A DNA stretch of 64,000 nt, taken from the NCBI GenBank assembly GCA_963973915.1, contig CAXBBM010000008.1, positions 62,001 through 126,000 on the forward strand, given 5' to 3'. Shown piece after piece: positions 7,451 to 16,552 of the stretch. Both the position numbers and the translations under genes were made by a program. Numbering within the stretch: the stretch's first letter is position 1; each line of letters opens with the position of its first letter. The notes below the pieces were generated by a model. The model was not told where the DNA came from, ran no database searches, and was given only the letters and a program-made list of their open reading frames with translations. The stretch comes from Polycyclovorans sp002706265 (GTDB taxonomy: Bacteria; Pseudomonadota; Gammaproteobacteria; Nevskiales; Nevskiaceae).

Positions 7451-9103
7451 CTATTCCCAGGCCAGCTTTTCGCGGCTTTCGGCGTGTTGGCCAAGCAAGG
7501 CCTTGTAGCGGGCCTCGACCTCATTACGTTTGACTTTCATGGTTGGAGTCATCAGCCCGTTGTCGATGGTCCAGAGATCGCGCACCACCAGAATCTTGGC
7601 GATCTGCTCGTGTGACTCAAGCGTGGCGTTGACGGCGTCCATGTCGGCCACCAACGCCGCACCCGCCTCGGCCTTGCTCATGGCGCGACCGGCGTCATTG
7701 AGTGACACCAGCAGAATCGGCTGCTTGAGTTCGGTGCCCACGAGGCACAGTTGGTCGATCAGCGTGTTGCGGCCCATCGCGCCCTCGATCGGCGCCGGCG
7801 CCACGTACTTGCCCTTCAGGGTCTTGAAGATGTCCTTGACGCGGCCGGTAATGAACAGATAGCCCTGCTCGTCGACCTTGCCGCGGTCGCCCGTGCGCAG
7901 CCAGCCGTCGTCGGTGAAGGTTTCGCGGGTTTTTTCCTCATCCTTGTAGTAGCCGGCCATCACCGCAGGATGCTGGAACTGGATTTCGCCGTCGCTGGCG
8001 ATCCGCATCTTGGCGCCCGGCATCGCCCGGCCCACCGACCCCAAGCGGTTGGCACCCGGCAGAGTGGCGGTCGCGTAGATGTTGTTCTCGGTCATGCCGT
8101 AGCCCTGCAGCACTTCGATGTCGAGCTTCTTGAACCACTCCATCAGCGGAATCGGCACCGGGGCGGCGCCGGCAATCAGGTAGCGCACGTTCTGCAGGCC
8201 GATGCCGGTCTTGATTTTTTTCTTGATCAGGCCAGAGATGATCGGCAGTTTGAGCAGGGTGTCGAGCTTCTTCTGCGGCAGCTTCTTGAGTACCCCGGCC
8301 TGGATGCGCCCCAGCACCAGCGGCACGCCGAAAAAGCGGGTGGGCGCCACCTGTGCGAGTTGCGTAGGGAGTTTCTCGATGTCTTCGAGAAAGTGCACCT
8401 CGGCGCCGAAGTACAGGCTCGACATCTCGACCGCACCGCGCTCGAACGCATGCGCCAGGGGCAGATAAGAGAAGAAGCGCTCCTGCCCCTGCGCCGGCAT
8501 GGCCTTTTGCAGACCTTCGGCGGCGAAGGTCATGTTGCGGCCGTTGATCATCACGCCCTTGGGGTTGCCGGTGGTGCCCGAGGTATAGACCAGGGTGACC
8601 AGGTCTTCCGGCGCTCGGTCCACGGGCTTGGCCATGGGTTGATGTGCGGCAATCAGGGAAGTCCACTGATGCTGGCAGTCGATGCCGAGGTTGGGGTAGG
8701 GCATGCCGATCTTGATGATGCCCTCGGGCAAGGCCTGGTCGAAATCCTCGGGGTCGGGCATGGGGCCGATGAACACCGCCCTGGCCTCGCAGTGCTCAAG
8801 GATGTACTGCACCGCGCTGCGCGCCTGCTTGGGGTAAAGGCCGACGCTGATGTACCCGGCCATGGCGATGGCAAGGTCGGCCAGAAACCAGTGGGCACAG
8901 TTGCGCCCCGAAAGGGCGATGGCACTTTTCGGCGGCAGGCCCAGACTTTGCAGTGCGGTGGCCATGCGCCTGACTTGGTCGGCGGCCTCACCCCAGGTGA
9001 TCGACGACCATTGCCCGTTCAGCGGCTGGAACAGCCACGGCGTGTCCTTGCGGTCAATGGCCCACTGCAACAGCATGTCGACGGGTGTAGGCGGTTGGTT
9101 CAT
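7451..9103 (-). CDS. AMP-forming long-chain acyl-CoA ligase
   Basis: This 550-residue member of the ANL superfamily activates a carboxylate as acyl-AMP and passes it to CoA. The P-loop-like motif YTSGTTGNPKGV lies at residues 173-184. Later come GYGMTENN, the DGWLRTGDRGKVDEQGYLFI hinge region and GRVKDIFKTLKGKYVAP near the C-terminus. The FAA1/long-chain type (GDRG..., KTLKGKYVAP) is favoured over short-chain ligases. Substrate chain length is inferred. The next gene upstream is divergent, leaving about 150 bp for promoters. Confidence 0.85.
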   Translation of the reverse strand: MNQPPTPVDMLLQWAIDRKDTPWLFQPLNGQWSSITWGEAADQVRRMATALQSLGLPPKSAIALSGRNCAHWFLADLAIAMAGYISVGLYPKQARSAVQYILEHCEARAVFIGPMPDPEDFDQALPEGIIKIGMPYPNLGIDCQHQWTSLIAAHQPMAKPVDRAPEDLVTLVYTSGTTGNPKGVMINGRNMTFAAEGLQKAMPAQGQERFFSYLPLAHAFERGAVEMSSLYFGAEVHFLEDIEKLPTQLAQVAPTRFFGVPLVLGRIQAGVLKKLPQKKLDTLLKLPIISGLIKKKIKTGIGLQNVRYLIAGAAPVPIPLMEWFKKLDIEVLQGYGMTENNIYATATLPGANRLGSVGRAMPGAKMRIASDGEIQFQHPAVMAGYYKDEEKTRETFTDDGWLRTGDRGKVDEQGYLFITGRVKDIFKTLKGKYVAPAPIEGAMGRNTLIDQLCLVGTELKQPILLVSLNDAGRAMSKAEAGAALVADMDAVNATLESHEQIAKILVVRDLWTIDNGLMTPTMKVKRNEVEARYKALLGQHAESREKLAWE

Positions 9104-9257
9104 GTGTCGGTCCCCTGATAATTGAAATTGTGGGCCTGGCAATATTGAGCGCTGCCGGCCGCTGCGGGGCGAGTGTAGCCAATGACTTCAGATTGGGCTT
9201 GTCAGGCCCACATCGGGCACGCAGACTCCGGGCAAAAGTGAATCTCAGGTCGCCGTT

Positions 9258-10328
9258 ATGAAGCCGCTTTTCGTCGCCGTGATCGCACTGCTCTTGGCCT
9301 ATCTGTTGTTCTGGCCGGTGCCGATCAGCCCACAGTCGTGGACCCCGCCCGATGCACCGGCAACCGATGCCGGGCCGTTCGCCGTCAACCAGCGCCTCAA
9401 GGCGGCCGAGGTGCTCGCGGTCGATGCCGGGGTGGGGCCCGAAGGCCTGGCGTTCGACGACGAGGGCATGCTCTATACCGGCTACCTCGACGGCCGCGTG
9501 GTCAAGCTGGACCCGGCCAGCGGTGCGCTGACCGAGCTGGCCAACACCGGCGGTCGCCCCCTGGGCATGGTGATGACCGAGGCCGGGCTGGTGGTGGCCG
9601 ACGCCATCAATGGTCTGTTGCGTATCGCGGCCGACGGCACCGTCACCACGCTGAGCACGCAGTCCGACGCCCGCCCGTTTCGCTTCGTCGATGACGTCGA
9701 TGTCGCACCGGACGGAAGGCTCTATTTCTCCGATGCCTCCTACCGCTACGGTGCCGATCAGTTGATGCACGATTTTTTCGAGCACGCAGGCACCGGCCGG
9801 CTGCTGCGCCACGACCCGGCCACGGGCATCACCGAAACGCTGGTTGACGGTCTGCACTTTGCCAATGGAGTGGCCGTGGGCCCCAACGGTGACTATGTGC
9901 TGGTGACCGAGACCGGGCGTTATCAGGTGACCCGCTACTGGCTCAATGGGCCGCAATCGGGCACGACCGATGTGTTCATCGACAACCTGCCGGGTTTTCC
10001 CGACAACATCAGCTACGACGATGACGGTCGATTCTGGCTGGCGCTGTACGCGCCGCGCGACCCCGTGCTCGACCTGACCCTGCCGCAGCCGTGGCTGCGC
10101 AAGGTGCTGTTCCGCCTGCCGCAGTGGATGCACCCCGAGCCCAAGCCTTATGCCGCGATTGTCGCGCTCGATACCGAAGGCCGCGTGGTGGCCAACGCCC
10201 AGGCCAGCGGTCCCGACGTGTTCGCGCCCGTCACCAGCGTCAAGCGCCGGGGCGATGCGCTGTTCCTGGGCAGCCTGTCCTATCCCGGCGTGGCGCGACT
10301 GCCGGTGAGCGCCGTGACGGCCGATTGA
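9258..10328 (+). CDS. SMP-30/strictosidine synthase-like beta-propeller protein
   Basis: The 356-residue product starts with one N-terminal membrane segment (VAVIALLLAYLLFWPVP) and then an array of propeller blades: GPEGLAFDDEGMLYTGYLDG, RFVDDVDVAPDGRLYFSDA and GLHFANGVAVGPNGDYVLVT. These match the APMAP/strictosidine-synthase branch of calcium-dependent phosphotriesterases (six-bladed propellers). Likely a membrane-anchored periplasmic esterase or lactonase; the substrate is not indicated. It stands alone between an acyl-CoA ligase (divergent) and the methionine cluster (convergent). Confidence 0.8.
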   Translation: MKPLFVAVIALLLAYLLFWPVPISPQSWTPPDAPATDAGPFAVNQRLKAAEVLAVDAGVGPEGLAFDDEGMLYTGYLDGRVVKLDPASGALTELANTGGRPLGMVMTEAGLVVADAINGLLRIAADGTVTTLSTQSDARPFRFVDDVDVAPDGRLYFSDASYRYGADQLMHDFFEHAGTGRLLRHDPATGITETLVDGLHFANGVAVGPNGDYVLVTETGRYQVTRYWLNGPQSGTTDVFIDNLPGFPDNISYDDDGRFWLALYAPRDPVLDLTLPQPWLRKVLFRLPQWMHPEPKPYAAIVALDTEGRVVANAQASGPDVFAPVTSVKRRGDALFLGSLSYPGVARLPVSAVTAD

Positions 10329-10346
10329 GGCCCGCCCAGACGGACC

Positions 10347-10799
10347 TCAGTCGTTGTAGAACTGCTGCTGCCAGCGCACCGGAATGGGCTGGTCATGACC
10401 TTCGGGCGTGACCATCAGGTCCAGCGTCAGAAACTCGCCGTCTAGGGTTTCGAAGCGGGCGAGCACGTAGTGCACGTCGCCCTCTTGCCGGGGCGTCAGC
10501 TTCAGCACCTGGCGGTGGCCCAGCAGGCTGGTGACATGCCCGGTGGCGGTGGCCGCGATCGGCGTCGGCAGCCCTGGCCCGCCGCTGTCGCGCTGCGCGT
10601 TGAGCACCAGCAGGGCCTGGTTGCGGCTGCGGCGCACGCCGAATCGGGTGGCGATCTCGGGCGTCAACAGCGTGGTGCGCACTGCCGAGTAATGAATGAT
10701 CACATCGCCATCGCGCACCGCCTGCTCGGCGTGGCCGCCGGAGGCGACCAGGCTCAGGGCCAGCGCCAGAAGCAGGCTTGCCAACGCGCGTCCGGTCAT
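10347..10799 (-). CDS. DUF4426 exported protein
   Basis: A signal peptide (LASLLLALALSLVASGGHA) precedes a 125-residue beta-rich domain. DUF4426 proteins of this size regularly follow metW in Gammaproteobacteria, and here the start overlaps the metW stop by 4 bp (ATGA), so the two are translationally coupled. The sequence GDVIIHYSAVRTTLLTPEIA at the start of the mature domain fits the family. Function unknown; the role in methionine synthesis, if any, is inferred only from position. Confidence 0.8.
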   Translation of the reverse strand: MTGRALASLLLALALSLVASGGHAEQAVRDGDVIIHYSAVRTTLLTPEIATRFGVRRSRNQALLVLNAQRDSGGPGLPTPIAATATGHVTSLLGHRQVLKLTPRQEGDVHYVLARFETLDGEFLTLDLMVTPEGHDQPIPVRWQQQFYND

Positions 10800-11422
10800 G
10801 GCGCGCGCCGCTTGCCGTCGGCTTCGAGCAAATACAGGGCGATCTCGGCGAACAGGTTGGGCGCCAGACGGATGGAACGGCCCTGGCGATGACGCCGATC
10901 CAGCAGATGGCGGTCGCGAATCCCCCAGCCGCGCTCGCGGCACAGCACCTCGAAGTCGCTGACCGTGCACAGGTGAATGTTGGGCGTGTCGAACCAGCGG
11001 TCCGGCAGGGTGGGGGTCAGCGGCATGCGGCCGGCGAACATGGCGCTGCGCACCCGCCAGTGACCGAAATTGGGGAAGGTGACGATCGCCTGGCGGCCGA
11101 CACGCAGCATGTCGGCCACGGCTTCATCAGGTCGCGTCAGGGCCTGCAGTGCGTGCGACATGATCACCACGTCAAAGCTCTGGTCGGCGAAGTCACGCAG
11201 CCCTTCATTGATGTCGGACTCGATCACGTTGACGCCGCGGCGGATGCAGGCGGTGATGTGCGGCTCGTCGATGTCGAGCCCATAGCCGCTGACGTTGCGC
11301 TCGGTCAGCAGATAAGACAGCAACTCGCCATCGCCGCAGCCCAGATCGAGCACGCGGGCGCCTTGCGGAATCCAGCGGCTGATCAGGGCGAAGTCGGGCC
11401 GCAACACCATCGATGTGCTCAT
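10796..11422 (-). CDS. metW: Methionine biosynthesis protein MetW
   Basis: The 208-residue product has a SAM-methyltransferase-like fold beginning with RVLDLGCGDGELLSYL and later MSHALQALTRPDEAV. MetW partners with MetX; in species with this gene pair MetW is needed for full homoserine acyltransferase activity. It overlaps metX by 4 bp upstream and the DUF4426 gene by 4 bp downstream, a tight operon. Confidence 0.92.
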   Translation of the reverse strand: MSTSMVLRPDFALISRWIPQGARVLDLGCGDGELLSYLLTERNVSGYGLDIDEPHITACIRRGVNVIESDINEGLRDFADQSFDVVIMSHALQALTRPDEAVADMLRVGRQAIVTFPNFGHWRVRSAMFAGRMPLTPTLPDRWFDTPNIHLCTVSDFEVLCRERGWGIRDRHLLDRRHRQGRSIRLAPNLFAEIALYLLEADGKRRAP

Positions 11423-12555
11423 GGCCGTGCCCGCATCATGAAACCGCGGAGCACGTCGTGGTAGTGCGGCAGCGGCATCAGAAAATCGTCGTGGCCAAGG
11501 CTGGAATCGATCAGCGCGTACGACACGTCCTTGCGCGCATCCAGCAGCGCCCGGACGATTTCTTTCGAGCGTTCGGGGGCAAAACGCCAGTCCGAGGTGA
11601 AGGCGATGACCAGGCAGCGGGCCTGCACCTGCTGGAAGGCGCGGGTCAGCGAACCGCCGTAGTCGCGGGCCGGGTCGAAATAGTCCAGCGCCTTGGTCAT
11701 GAGCAGGTAGGTGTTGGCATCGAAGCGCTCGACGAAGCGCTGACCCTGATAGCGCAAGTAGCTTTCAACCTCGAACTCCACGTCAAAATTGAACCCCGGC
11801 TTGGGCGCCTTCAATTCGTGGCCGAACTTGGCGCGCATCGCCTCGTCGGACAGGTAGGTGATGTGCCCCAGCATCCGCGCCAGCTTCAGGCCATTGGATG
11901 GAATCGTGTTGTGGGCATAGAAGCGGCCGCCGTGAAACTCCGGGTCGGTGAGAATGGCCTGACGGGCGATCTCGTTGAACGCGATGTTCTGCGCCGACAG
12001 CCGGGGTGCGCTGGCAATGATCACCGCGTGACGAATACGGTGCGGAAAATCCACCGTCCATTGCGTCACCTGCATGCCACCGAGCGACCCGCCCACCACC
12101 GCGGCCCAGGCGCGAATGCCGAGCCGGTCGGCCAGCAGGGCCTGTGAGCGCACCCAGTCCGACACGGTGAGCAGCGGAAAGTCGGGGCCGTAGAGTTCGC
12201 CGGTTTCAGGATTGGGGGTGTTGGGGCCAGTCGAGCCGCGACAGCCGCCGAGGTTGTTGAGGCAGACGACAAAGAAATGATCGGTGTCGATGGGCTTGCC
12301 AGGGCCGATGGCCGAGTCCCACCAGCCGGGTTTGCGATCGTCGGCGCTCGACACGCCCGCGGCGTGGTGATCCCCCGACAGCGCATGGCAGATCAATACC
12401 GCGTTGCTGGCGTCGGCATTGAGCGCGCCATAGGTTTCAACCATCAGATCGAAGCGCGGCAGCGTCTTGCCGGACTCCAGCGCCAGCGGCGTTTCGAACG
12501 CCAGCTTTTCGGGTGTGACGACCCCCACCGAGCCGACCTCGACAGCGGGCCTCAT
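11419..12555 (-). CDS. metX: Homoserine O-acyltransferase MetX
   Basis: MetX acylates homoserine, the first committed step of methionine synthesis. The 378-residue alpha/beta hydrolase carries the nucleophile elbow GGSLGGMQ near residue 147, the early signature DLMVETYGALNADASNAVLI region and a C-terminal LGHDDFLM supplying the catalytic Asp and His. Whether it uses acetyl- or succinyl-CoA cannot be fixed by eye; MetX enzymes paired with MetW are often succinyltransferases. The ATG follows the yggT TAA with no gap. Confidence 0.94.
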   Translation of the reverse strand: MRPAVEVGSVGVVTPEKLAFETPLALESGKTLPRFDLMVETYGALNADASNAVLICHALSGDHHAAGVSSADDRKPGWWDSAIGPGKPIDTDHFFVVCLNNLGGCRGSTGPNTPNPETGELYGPDFPLLTVSDWVRSQALLADRLGIRAWAAVVGGSLGGMQVTQWTVDFPHRIRHAVIIASAPRLSAQNIAFNEIARQAILTDPEFHGGRFYAHNTIPSNGLKLARMLGHITYLSDEAMRAKFGHELKAPKPGFNFDVEFEVESYLRYQGQRFVERFDANTYLLMTKALDYFDPARDYGGSLTRAFQQVQARCLVIAFTSDWRFAPERSKEIVRALLDARKDVSYALIDSSLGHDDFLMPLPHYHDVLRGFMMRARP

Positions 12556-13110
12556 TTAACGCAGCACCCCCGGCAGCGGCACCAGGCGGCTCAGCACCTG
12601 CAGCATCAGAATCACCGCCAGCGGCGACAGGTCCAGCCCGCCGATGGGCGGCAGAAGGTTGCGCACCGGCCGCAGCAGCGGCTCGTTGAGGCTCCACAGC
12701 ACATTGGCCGCGGGGTTTTGCGTGCCCGGCCCCACCCACGAAAGAATGGCCTGCACGAACAGGGTGAACGTGTACAGCCCCAGCAGCATCGTCAACAGCT
12801 TGAGCCCACCGTGCAGCGTTGCCGAGACCACGTCCACCGGCAGGTTGATCAGGCTCGCCACGGCGTAGACGTAGGCCAGCGCACTGAGCGCCAGACCGAC
12901 GCACACGGCCAGATTGACGCCCCGCACCGTGGGCATGAAGCGCTGCAGCCAGTCGGTTGGAAAACGCGAGGCCTGCCACACGAACTGCGAGATGGGGTTG
13001 TAGAAATCGGCCTTCACCACCTGCAGCAGCAGGCGCAGCCAGAACACCCAGATCACCAGCTCCAACACCGTGGTGACCAGAAAAAACAAGGCTTGATTAC
13101 CACCGGACAT
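12556..13110 (-). CDS. yggT: YggT family integral membrane protein
   Basis: The 184-residue product has two YGGT repeats, each with two membrane segments (LVTTVLELVIWVFWLRLLLQ at the start, FTLFVQAILSWVGPG in the second half). The motif NPISQFVW and NVLWSLNEPLLRPVRNLLP are typical. YggT proteins are linked to osmotic-stress tolerance and their genes commonly lie between proC and metX, exactly as here. The spacing is 2 bp after proC. Confidence 0.9.
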   Translation of the reverse strand: MSGGNQALFFLVTTVLELVIWVFWLRLLLQVVKADFYNPISQFVWQASRFPTDWLQRFMPTVRGVNLAVCVGLALSALAYVYAVASLINLPVDVVSATLHGGLKLLTMLLGLYTFTLFVQAILSWVGPGTQNPAANVLWSLNEPLLRPVRNLLPPIGGLDLSPLAVILMLQVLSRLVPLPGVLR

Positions 13111-13112
13111 GG

Positions 13113-13979
13113 TCAGTGAGTCTCCCGTGATGGGGTCGCCGGCGTGCGCAGCGCCAGGCTTCGTTTTGCGGCGGCCTGCGCCGCATCATGGACGCGCGCG
13201 GCCAGCTGTCCGTCTTCGAACGCCGCCAGCGCCGCCTCGGTGGTGCCGCCCTTGGAGGTCACGTTGGCGCGCAGGGTCGCGAGGCTGTCCTGAGGCTGTT
13301 GCTGCACCAGTGCCCCGGCGCCGACCAGTGTCTGCCGGGCCAGGCGTTCGGCCATCGCCGCCGGCAGGCCCAGGGCCGTGCCCGCGGCCGCCAGCGCTTC
13401 GGCGAAGCGAAAGAAATAGGCAGGGCCGGAGCCTGAAATGGCGGTCACCGCGTCCAGCAGGGATTCGTCGTCCAGCCATTCGCACGGCCCGGCCGTGGCC
13501 AGAACCGCCTGGGCCTGCGCGCGCGCCGCCTGGGGCGTGCCGGCCGGGGCAAAGAGGACGGTCATGCCCGCGCCGACCAGGGCCGGGCTGTTGGGCATGC
13601 AGCGGACAATGGTGCAGCCCTGCGGCAGGTCACCGGCCAGTTGGGCCACCGACAGACCCGCGGCAACCGACACCACCGTGCAGTCTTGCGCCACGCGCAA
13701 ATTGCGCAGCGCCTCGTGCATGTGCTGCGGCTTGACCGCCAGCACCACGATCTGGTGGCTGAGATGACCGGGCTGCGCGGTTGAAGCATTGACGCCGTAG
13801 TCCGCCGCCAGTTGCGCGGCGCGCGCGGCGTCACGTTCGATCACATTGATCGCGCCCGGCACGTGGCCCTTGCGCAGCAGGCCACTGATGAGCGCCGCTG
13901 CCATGTTGCCGCCACCGAGGAAGGTGATGGCGTGATCGGGATCGAGCGGCGATGCAGCAGGTGTCGGGGTCACGGGCAC
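13113..13979 (-). CDS. proC: Pyrroline-5-carboxylate reductase
   Basis: ProC makes proline from pyrroline-5-carboxylate with NAD(P)H. The nucleotide-binding start ITFLGGGNMAAALISGLL and the later VLAVKPQHMHEAL, CMPNSPALVGAGM and AISGSGPAYFFRFAEAL blocks are diagnostic. No ATG lies close to the domain start; the most plausible start is one of two GTG codons at 13979 or 13973, giving about 286-288 residues with a short Pro-rich lead. The frame stays open up to 14054 but would then overlap the divergent ilvA. First gene of the proC-yggT-metX-metW-DUF4426 run. Confidence 0.9.
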   Translation of the reverse strand: MPVTPTPAASPLDPDHAITFLGGGNMAAALISGLLRKGHVPGAINVIERDAARAAQLAADYGVNASTAQPGHLSHQIVVLAVKPQHMHEALRNLRVAQDCTVVSVAAGLSVAQLAGDLPQGCTIVRCMPNSPALVGAGMTVLFAPAGTPQAARAQAQAVLATAGPCEWLDDESLLDAVTAISGSGPAYFFRFAEALAAAGTALGLPAAMAERLARQTLVGAGALVQQQPQDSLATLRANVTSKGGTTEAALAAFEDGQLAARVHDAAQAAAKRSLALRTPATPSRETH

Positions 13980-14001
13980 GGGAACCGGTAAATGGCCGCG
14001 T

Positions 14002-15618
14002 ATGATAGGGCAATCTCCACCGCTTCCAGATGGCCTTTCATTGGACGACTCCAACGTCTCCGCCCCCGGCGCCGCCGATTTGCCGCGTTTGCTCGGGCGC
14101 TACCAAAAACTCATCGACAGCGCACGCGTCTACGACGTGGCCCAGGTCACGCCCCTGCTGGAGGCCCTGCAACTCAGCCAGCGGCTGGGCAACCGGGTGT
14201 GGCTCAAGCGTGAAGACCTGCAACCGGTGTTCAGCTTCAAGCTGCGCGGCGCCTACAACAAGATTGCCCACCTGTCGGCGGCCGAACGGCAGCGCGGCGT
14301 GGTCACCGCCTCGGCCGGCAACCATGCGCAGGGCGTGGCGCTGGCCGCGCGCAAGCTGGGAATGACCGCGTCCATCGTGATGCCGCGCACCACGCCGGGG
14401 GTGAAGGTCGACTCGGTGCGCCGCCTCGGTGGCAAGGCCATTCTGCACGGCGACACCTACGACGAGGCGCGCGAGCACGCGCTGGCGCTGGCCGCGGAAA
14501 AAGGCCTGACCATGATTCACCCCTACGACGATCCGCTGGTGATCGCCGGGCAGGGCACCATCGGCCGCGAAATTCTCGATCAGTGCCCCAATGCCGATGC
14601 GGTGTTTGTTTGCGTGGGCGGGGGCGGCTTGCTGGCCGGGGTGGCGGCGGCGATCAAGGCCGTCAATCCACGGGTCAAGATCATTTCGGTCGAGCCCGAC
14701 GATTCCAACTGCTTTGCCGCGGCCATGGCCGCCGGACGTCGCGTCACCCTGCCGCAGGTGGGCCTGTTTGCCGACGGCGTGGCGGTCAGGCAGGTGGGTG
14801 AAGAGTGCTTTCGCGTGGCGCGACACCTGGTGGACGAGACCCTCACCGTCAGCGTGGATGAAATCTGCGCCGCCATTCGCGACGTTTTTTATGACCAGCG
14901 CGCCATGCCCGAGCCCGCCGGAGCGCTGGCGGTGGCCGGCATCAAGAAGTGGGTGGCGGCCAGGGGCGTGAATGGCCTGAATCTGGTCGCGACCGTGTCG
15001 GGCGCCAATGTCAATTTCGACCGCCTGCGCCACATCGCGGAGCGCGCCGAACTGGGTGACGATGCCGAAGCCCTGCTGGCCGTGACCATCCCCGAACAGC
15101 GCGGCAGCTTTCGCAAGTTTCTGAAGCAGATCGGCCGACGCTCGATCACCGAGTTCAATTACCGGCATTCGGTGCACGGCGATGCGCACGTGTTTGCCGG
15201 CATCCGCACGCCCGACGGCGAGCCGGAACGGGTCGCGCTCATCGACAAACTGCGCGCGCAGGGCTACGCGGTGGTCGACATGTCGGCCAACGAAATGGCC
15301 AAGATGCACGTCCGCTTCATGGTCGGTGGCCGGGCGCCGGGCCTGAAAGACGAGCGGCTGTTTCGTTTCGAGTTTCCCGAGCGGCCCGGCGCCACGCTGG
15401 ATTTCCTGAGTGCCATCGGCAGTCGCTGGAACATCTCGCTGTTCCACTACCGCAATCACGGCGCAGCTTATGGCCGTGTGCTCTGCGGCTTGCAGGTACC
15501 GCGCGGCGAGTGGACCGCTTGCCGCGAGGCGCTCAACGCCCTGGGCTATCCGTGGTGGGCCGAGTCTGACAATCCGGTGTATCCCATGTTTCTGGGCACC
15601 GAGTCGGCCGGGTCGTGA
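14002..15618 (+). CDS. ilvA: Threonine ammonia-lyase, biosynthetic
   Basis: IlvA deaminates threonine to 2-oxobutanoate, the entry to isoleucine synthesis. The PLP lysine is K80 in PVFSFKLRGAYNKI; the glycine-rich phosphate loop CVGGGGLLAGVAAAIK follows. After about residue 345 come two ACT-like regulatory modules (LAVTIPEQRGSFRKFLKQ and FRFEFPERPGATLDFLSAIG), the long, isoleucine-inhibited form. 538 residues is slightly longer than E. coli IlvA (514). It is divergent from proC. A start further in (TTG 14041) is possible. Confidence 0.93.
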   Translation: MIGQSPPLPDGLSLDDSNVSAPGAADLPRLLGRYQKLIDSARVYDVAQVTPLLEALQLSQRLGNRVWLKREDLQPVFSFKLRGAYNKIAHLSAAERQRGVVTASAGNHAQGVALAARKLGMTASIVMPRTTPGVKVDSVRRLGGKAILHGDTYDEAREHALALAAEKGLTMIHPYDDPLVIAGQGTIGREILDQCPNADAVFVCVGGGGLLAGVAAAIKAVNPRVKIISVEPDDSNCFAAAMAAGRRVTLPQVGLFADGVAVRQVGEECFRVARHLVDETLTVSVDEICAAIRDVFYDQRAMPEPAGALAVAGIKKWVAARGVNGLNLVATVSGANVNFDRLRHIAERAELGDDAEALLAVTIPEQRGSFRKFLKQIGRRSITEFNYRHSVHGDAHVFAGIRTPDGEPERVALIDKLRAQGYAVVDMSANEMAKMHVRFMVGGRAPGLKDERLFRFEFPERPGATLDFLSAIGSRWNISLFHYRNHGAAYGRVLCGLQVPRGEWTACREALNALGYPWWAESDNPVYPMFLGTESAGS

Positions 15619-15676
15619 CGCCCGCGCCACGCCGCTTTGCCGGTGATGGATGTGGGCGCAGCGCAGGCGCGGCGGT

Positions 15677-16441
15677 TCAGGTCAGAAAGCCGCCGTCCAC
15701 CGCCAGGGTGGTGCCGGTGACGTAGCTCGCGGCATCCGAGACCAGATACAGCACCGCCGGCGCGATCTCCTGGGGCTGGGCGACACGGGCGAGCGGGATG
15801 GCAGGCAGGAAGTGGGCAAGCATTTTGTCGTCGGTGGTCAATGCCGAGGCGAAGCGGGTGTCGGTCAGGCCCGGCAGCACGGCGTTGACCCGGATGCCCC
15901 AGGGCGCGCATTCCATCGCGTAGGCCTTGGTCATGTTGATGACCGCCGCCTTGGTGATGGAGTAGATGCCCTGCATCGGGCCGGGCTTGACGCCATTGAT
16001 GCTGGCAATGTTGACGATGGCGCCCTTGCCATTGCGTCGCATCAGTTTCGAGGCCAGCGCCGCCAGTTCGAAATATCCCTTGACGTTGACCTGCAGGGTC
16101 TTGTCGACCATCGCCATCGGCGTGTCACTGATGTGGCCGAAGTGAGGGTTGGTGGCGGCATTGTTGACCAGAATGTCGAGGCGGCCGAAGCGCTGGTCGA
16201 TGGCACTGATCAACTGCGCCAGGGCGTCGGAGTCGCCCTGGTGCGCGGCGATGGCCGACGCCTCGCCGCCGTCGGCGATGATCGATGCGGCGACGGCATC
16301 AAGATCGGCTTGCTTCCGTGACGACAGCACGACATGCGCGCCTTGTTCCGCCAGCAGCCGGGCGGTGGCTTCGCCGATGCCGCGTGACGCGCCGGTGATC
16401 AGGGCCACGCGGCCTTTCAGGTCAAACAGCTTGGTTGGCAT
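15677..16441 (-). CDS. SDR family oxidoreductase
   Basis: This 254-residue classical short-chain dehydrogenase has the cofactor motif TGASRGIGEA (about residues 17-26), NNAATNPHFG in place of NNAG, the YSITKAAVINMTKA active-site motif (Tyr and Lys) and the C-terminal YVTGTTLAVDGGFL. It most resembles DHRS4/gluconate 5-dehydrogenase-like enzymes, but the substrate cannot be assigned. It is convergent with ilvA and followed, on the other strand, by the acyl-CoA synthetase remnant. Confidence 0.85.
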   Translation of the reverse strand: MPTKLFDLKGRVALITGASRGIGEATARLLAEQGAHVVLSSRKQADLDAVAASIIADGGEASAIAAHQGDSDALAQLISAIDQRFGRLDILVNNAATNPHFGHISDTPMAMVDKTLQVNVKGYFELAALASKLMRRNGKGAIVNIASINGVKPGPMQGIYSITKAAVINMTKAYAMECAPWGIRVNAVLPGLTDTRFASALTTDDKMLAHFLPAIPLARVAQPQEIAPAVLYLVSDAASYVTGTTLAVDGGFLT

Positions 16442-16552
16442 GGGGCGCTCGCTCAGGGGTTCAGGGGCATTCTATGACGGGCGGCGGCAGGGTTGGCGGA
16501 GCCGCCTGACGCGGCACTGCTGGCCAATGGCATGATCCTGGCGCCATTCAAG

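Noticed and set aside
7751..9118. 455-codon plus-strand frame
   Set aside because: It lies antisense to the acyl-CoA ligase, whose motifs are complete; no family features in the antisense product.
12556..13979. proC and yggT considered as part of a mobile region because of the odd proC start
   Set aside because: Gene order proC-yggT-metX-metW is conserved in Gammaproteobacteria and composition is even; only the start codon is uncertain.
14038..15630. 530-codon minus-strand frame
   Set aside because: It is the exact antisense of ilvA, is His/Gly/Arg-rich and has no domain; a composition artefact.
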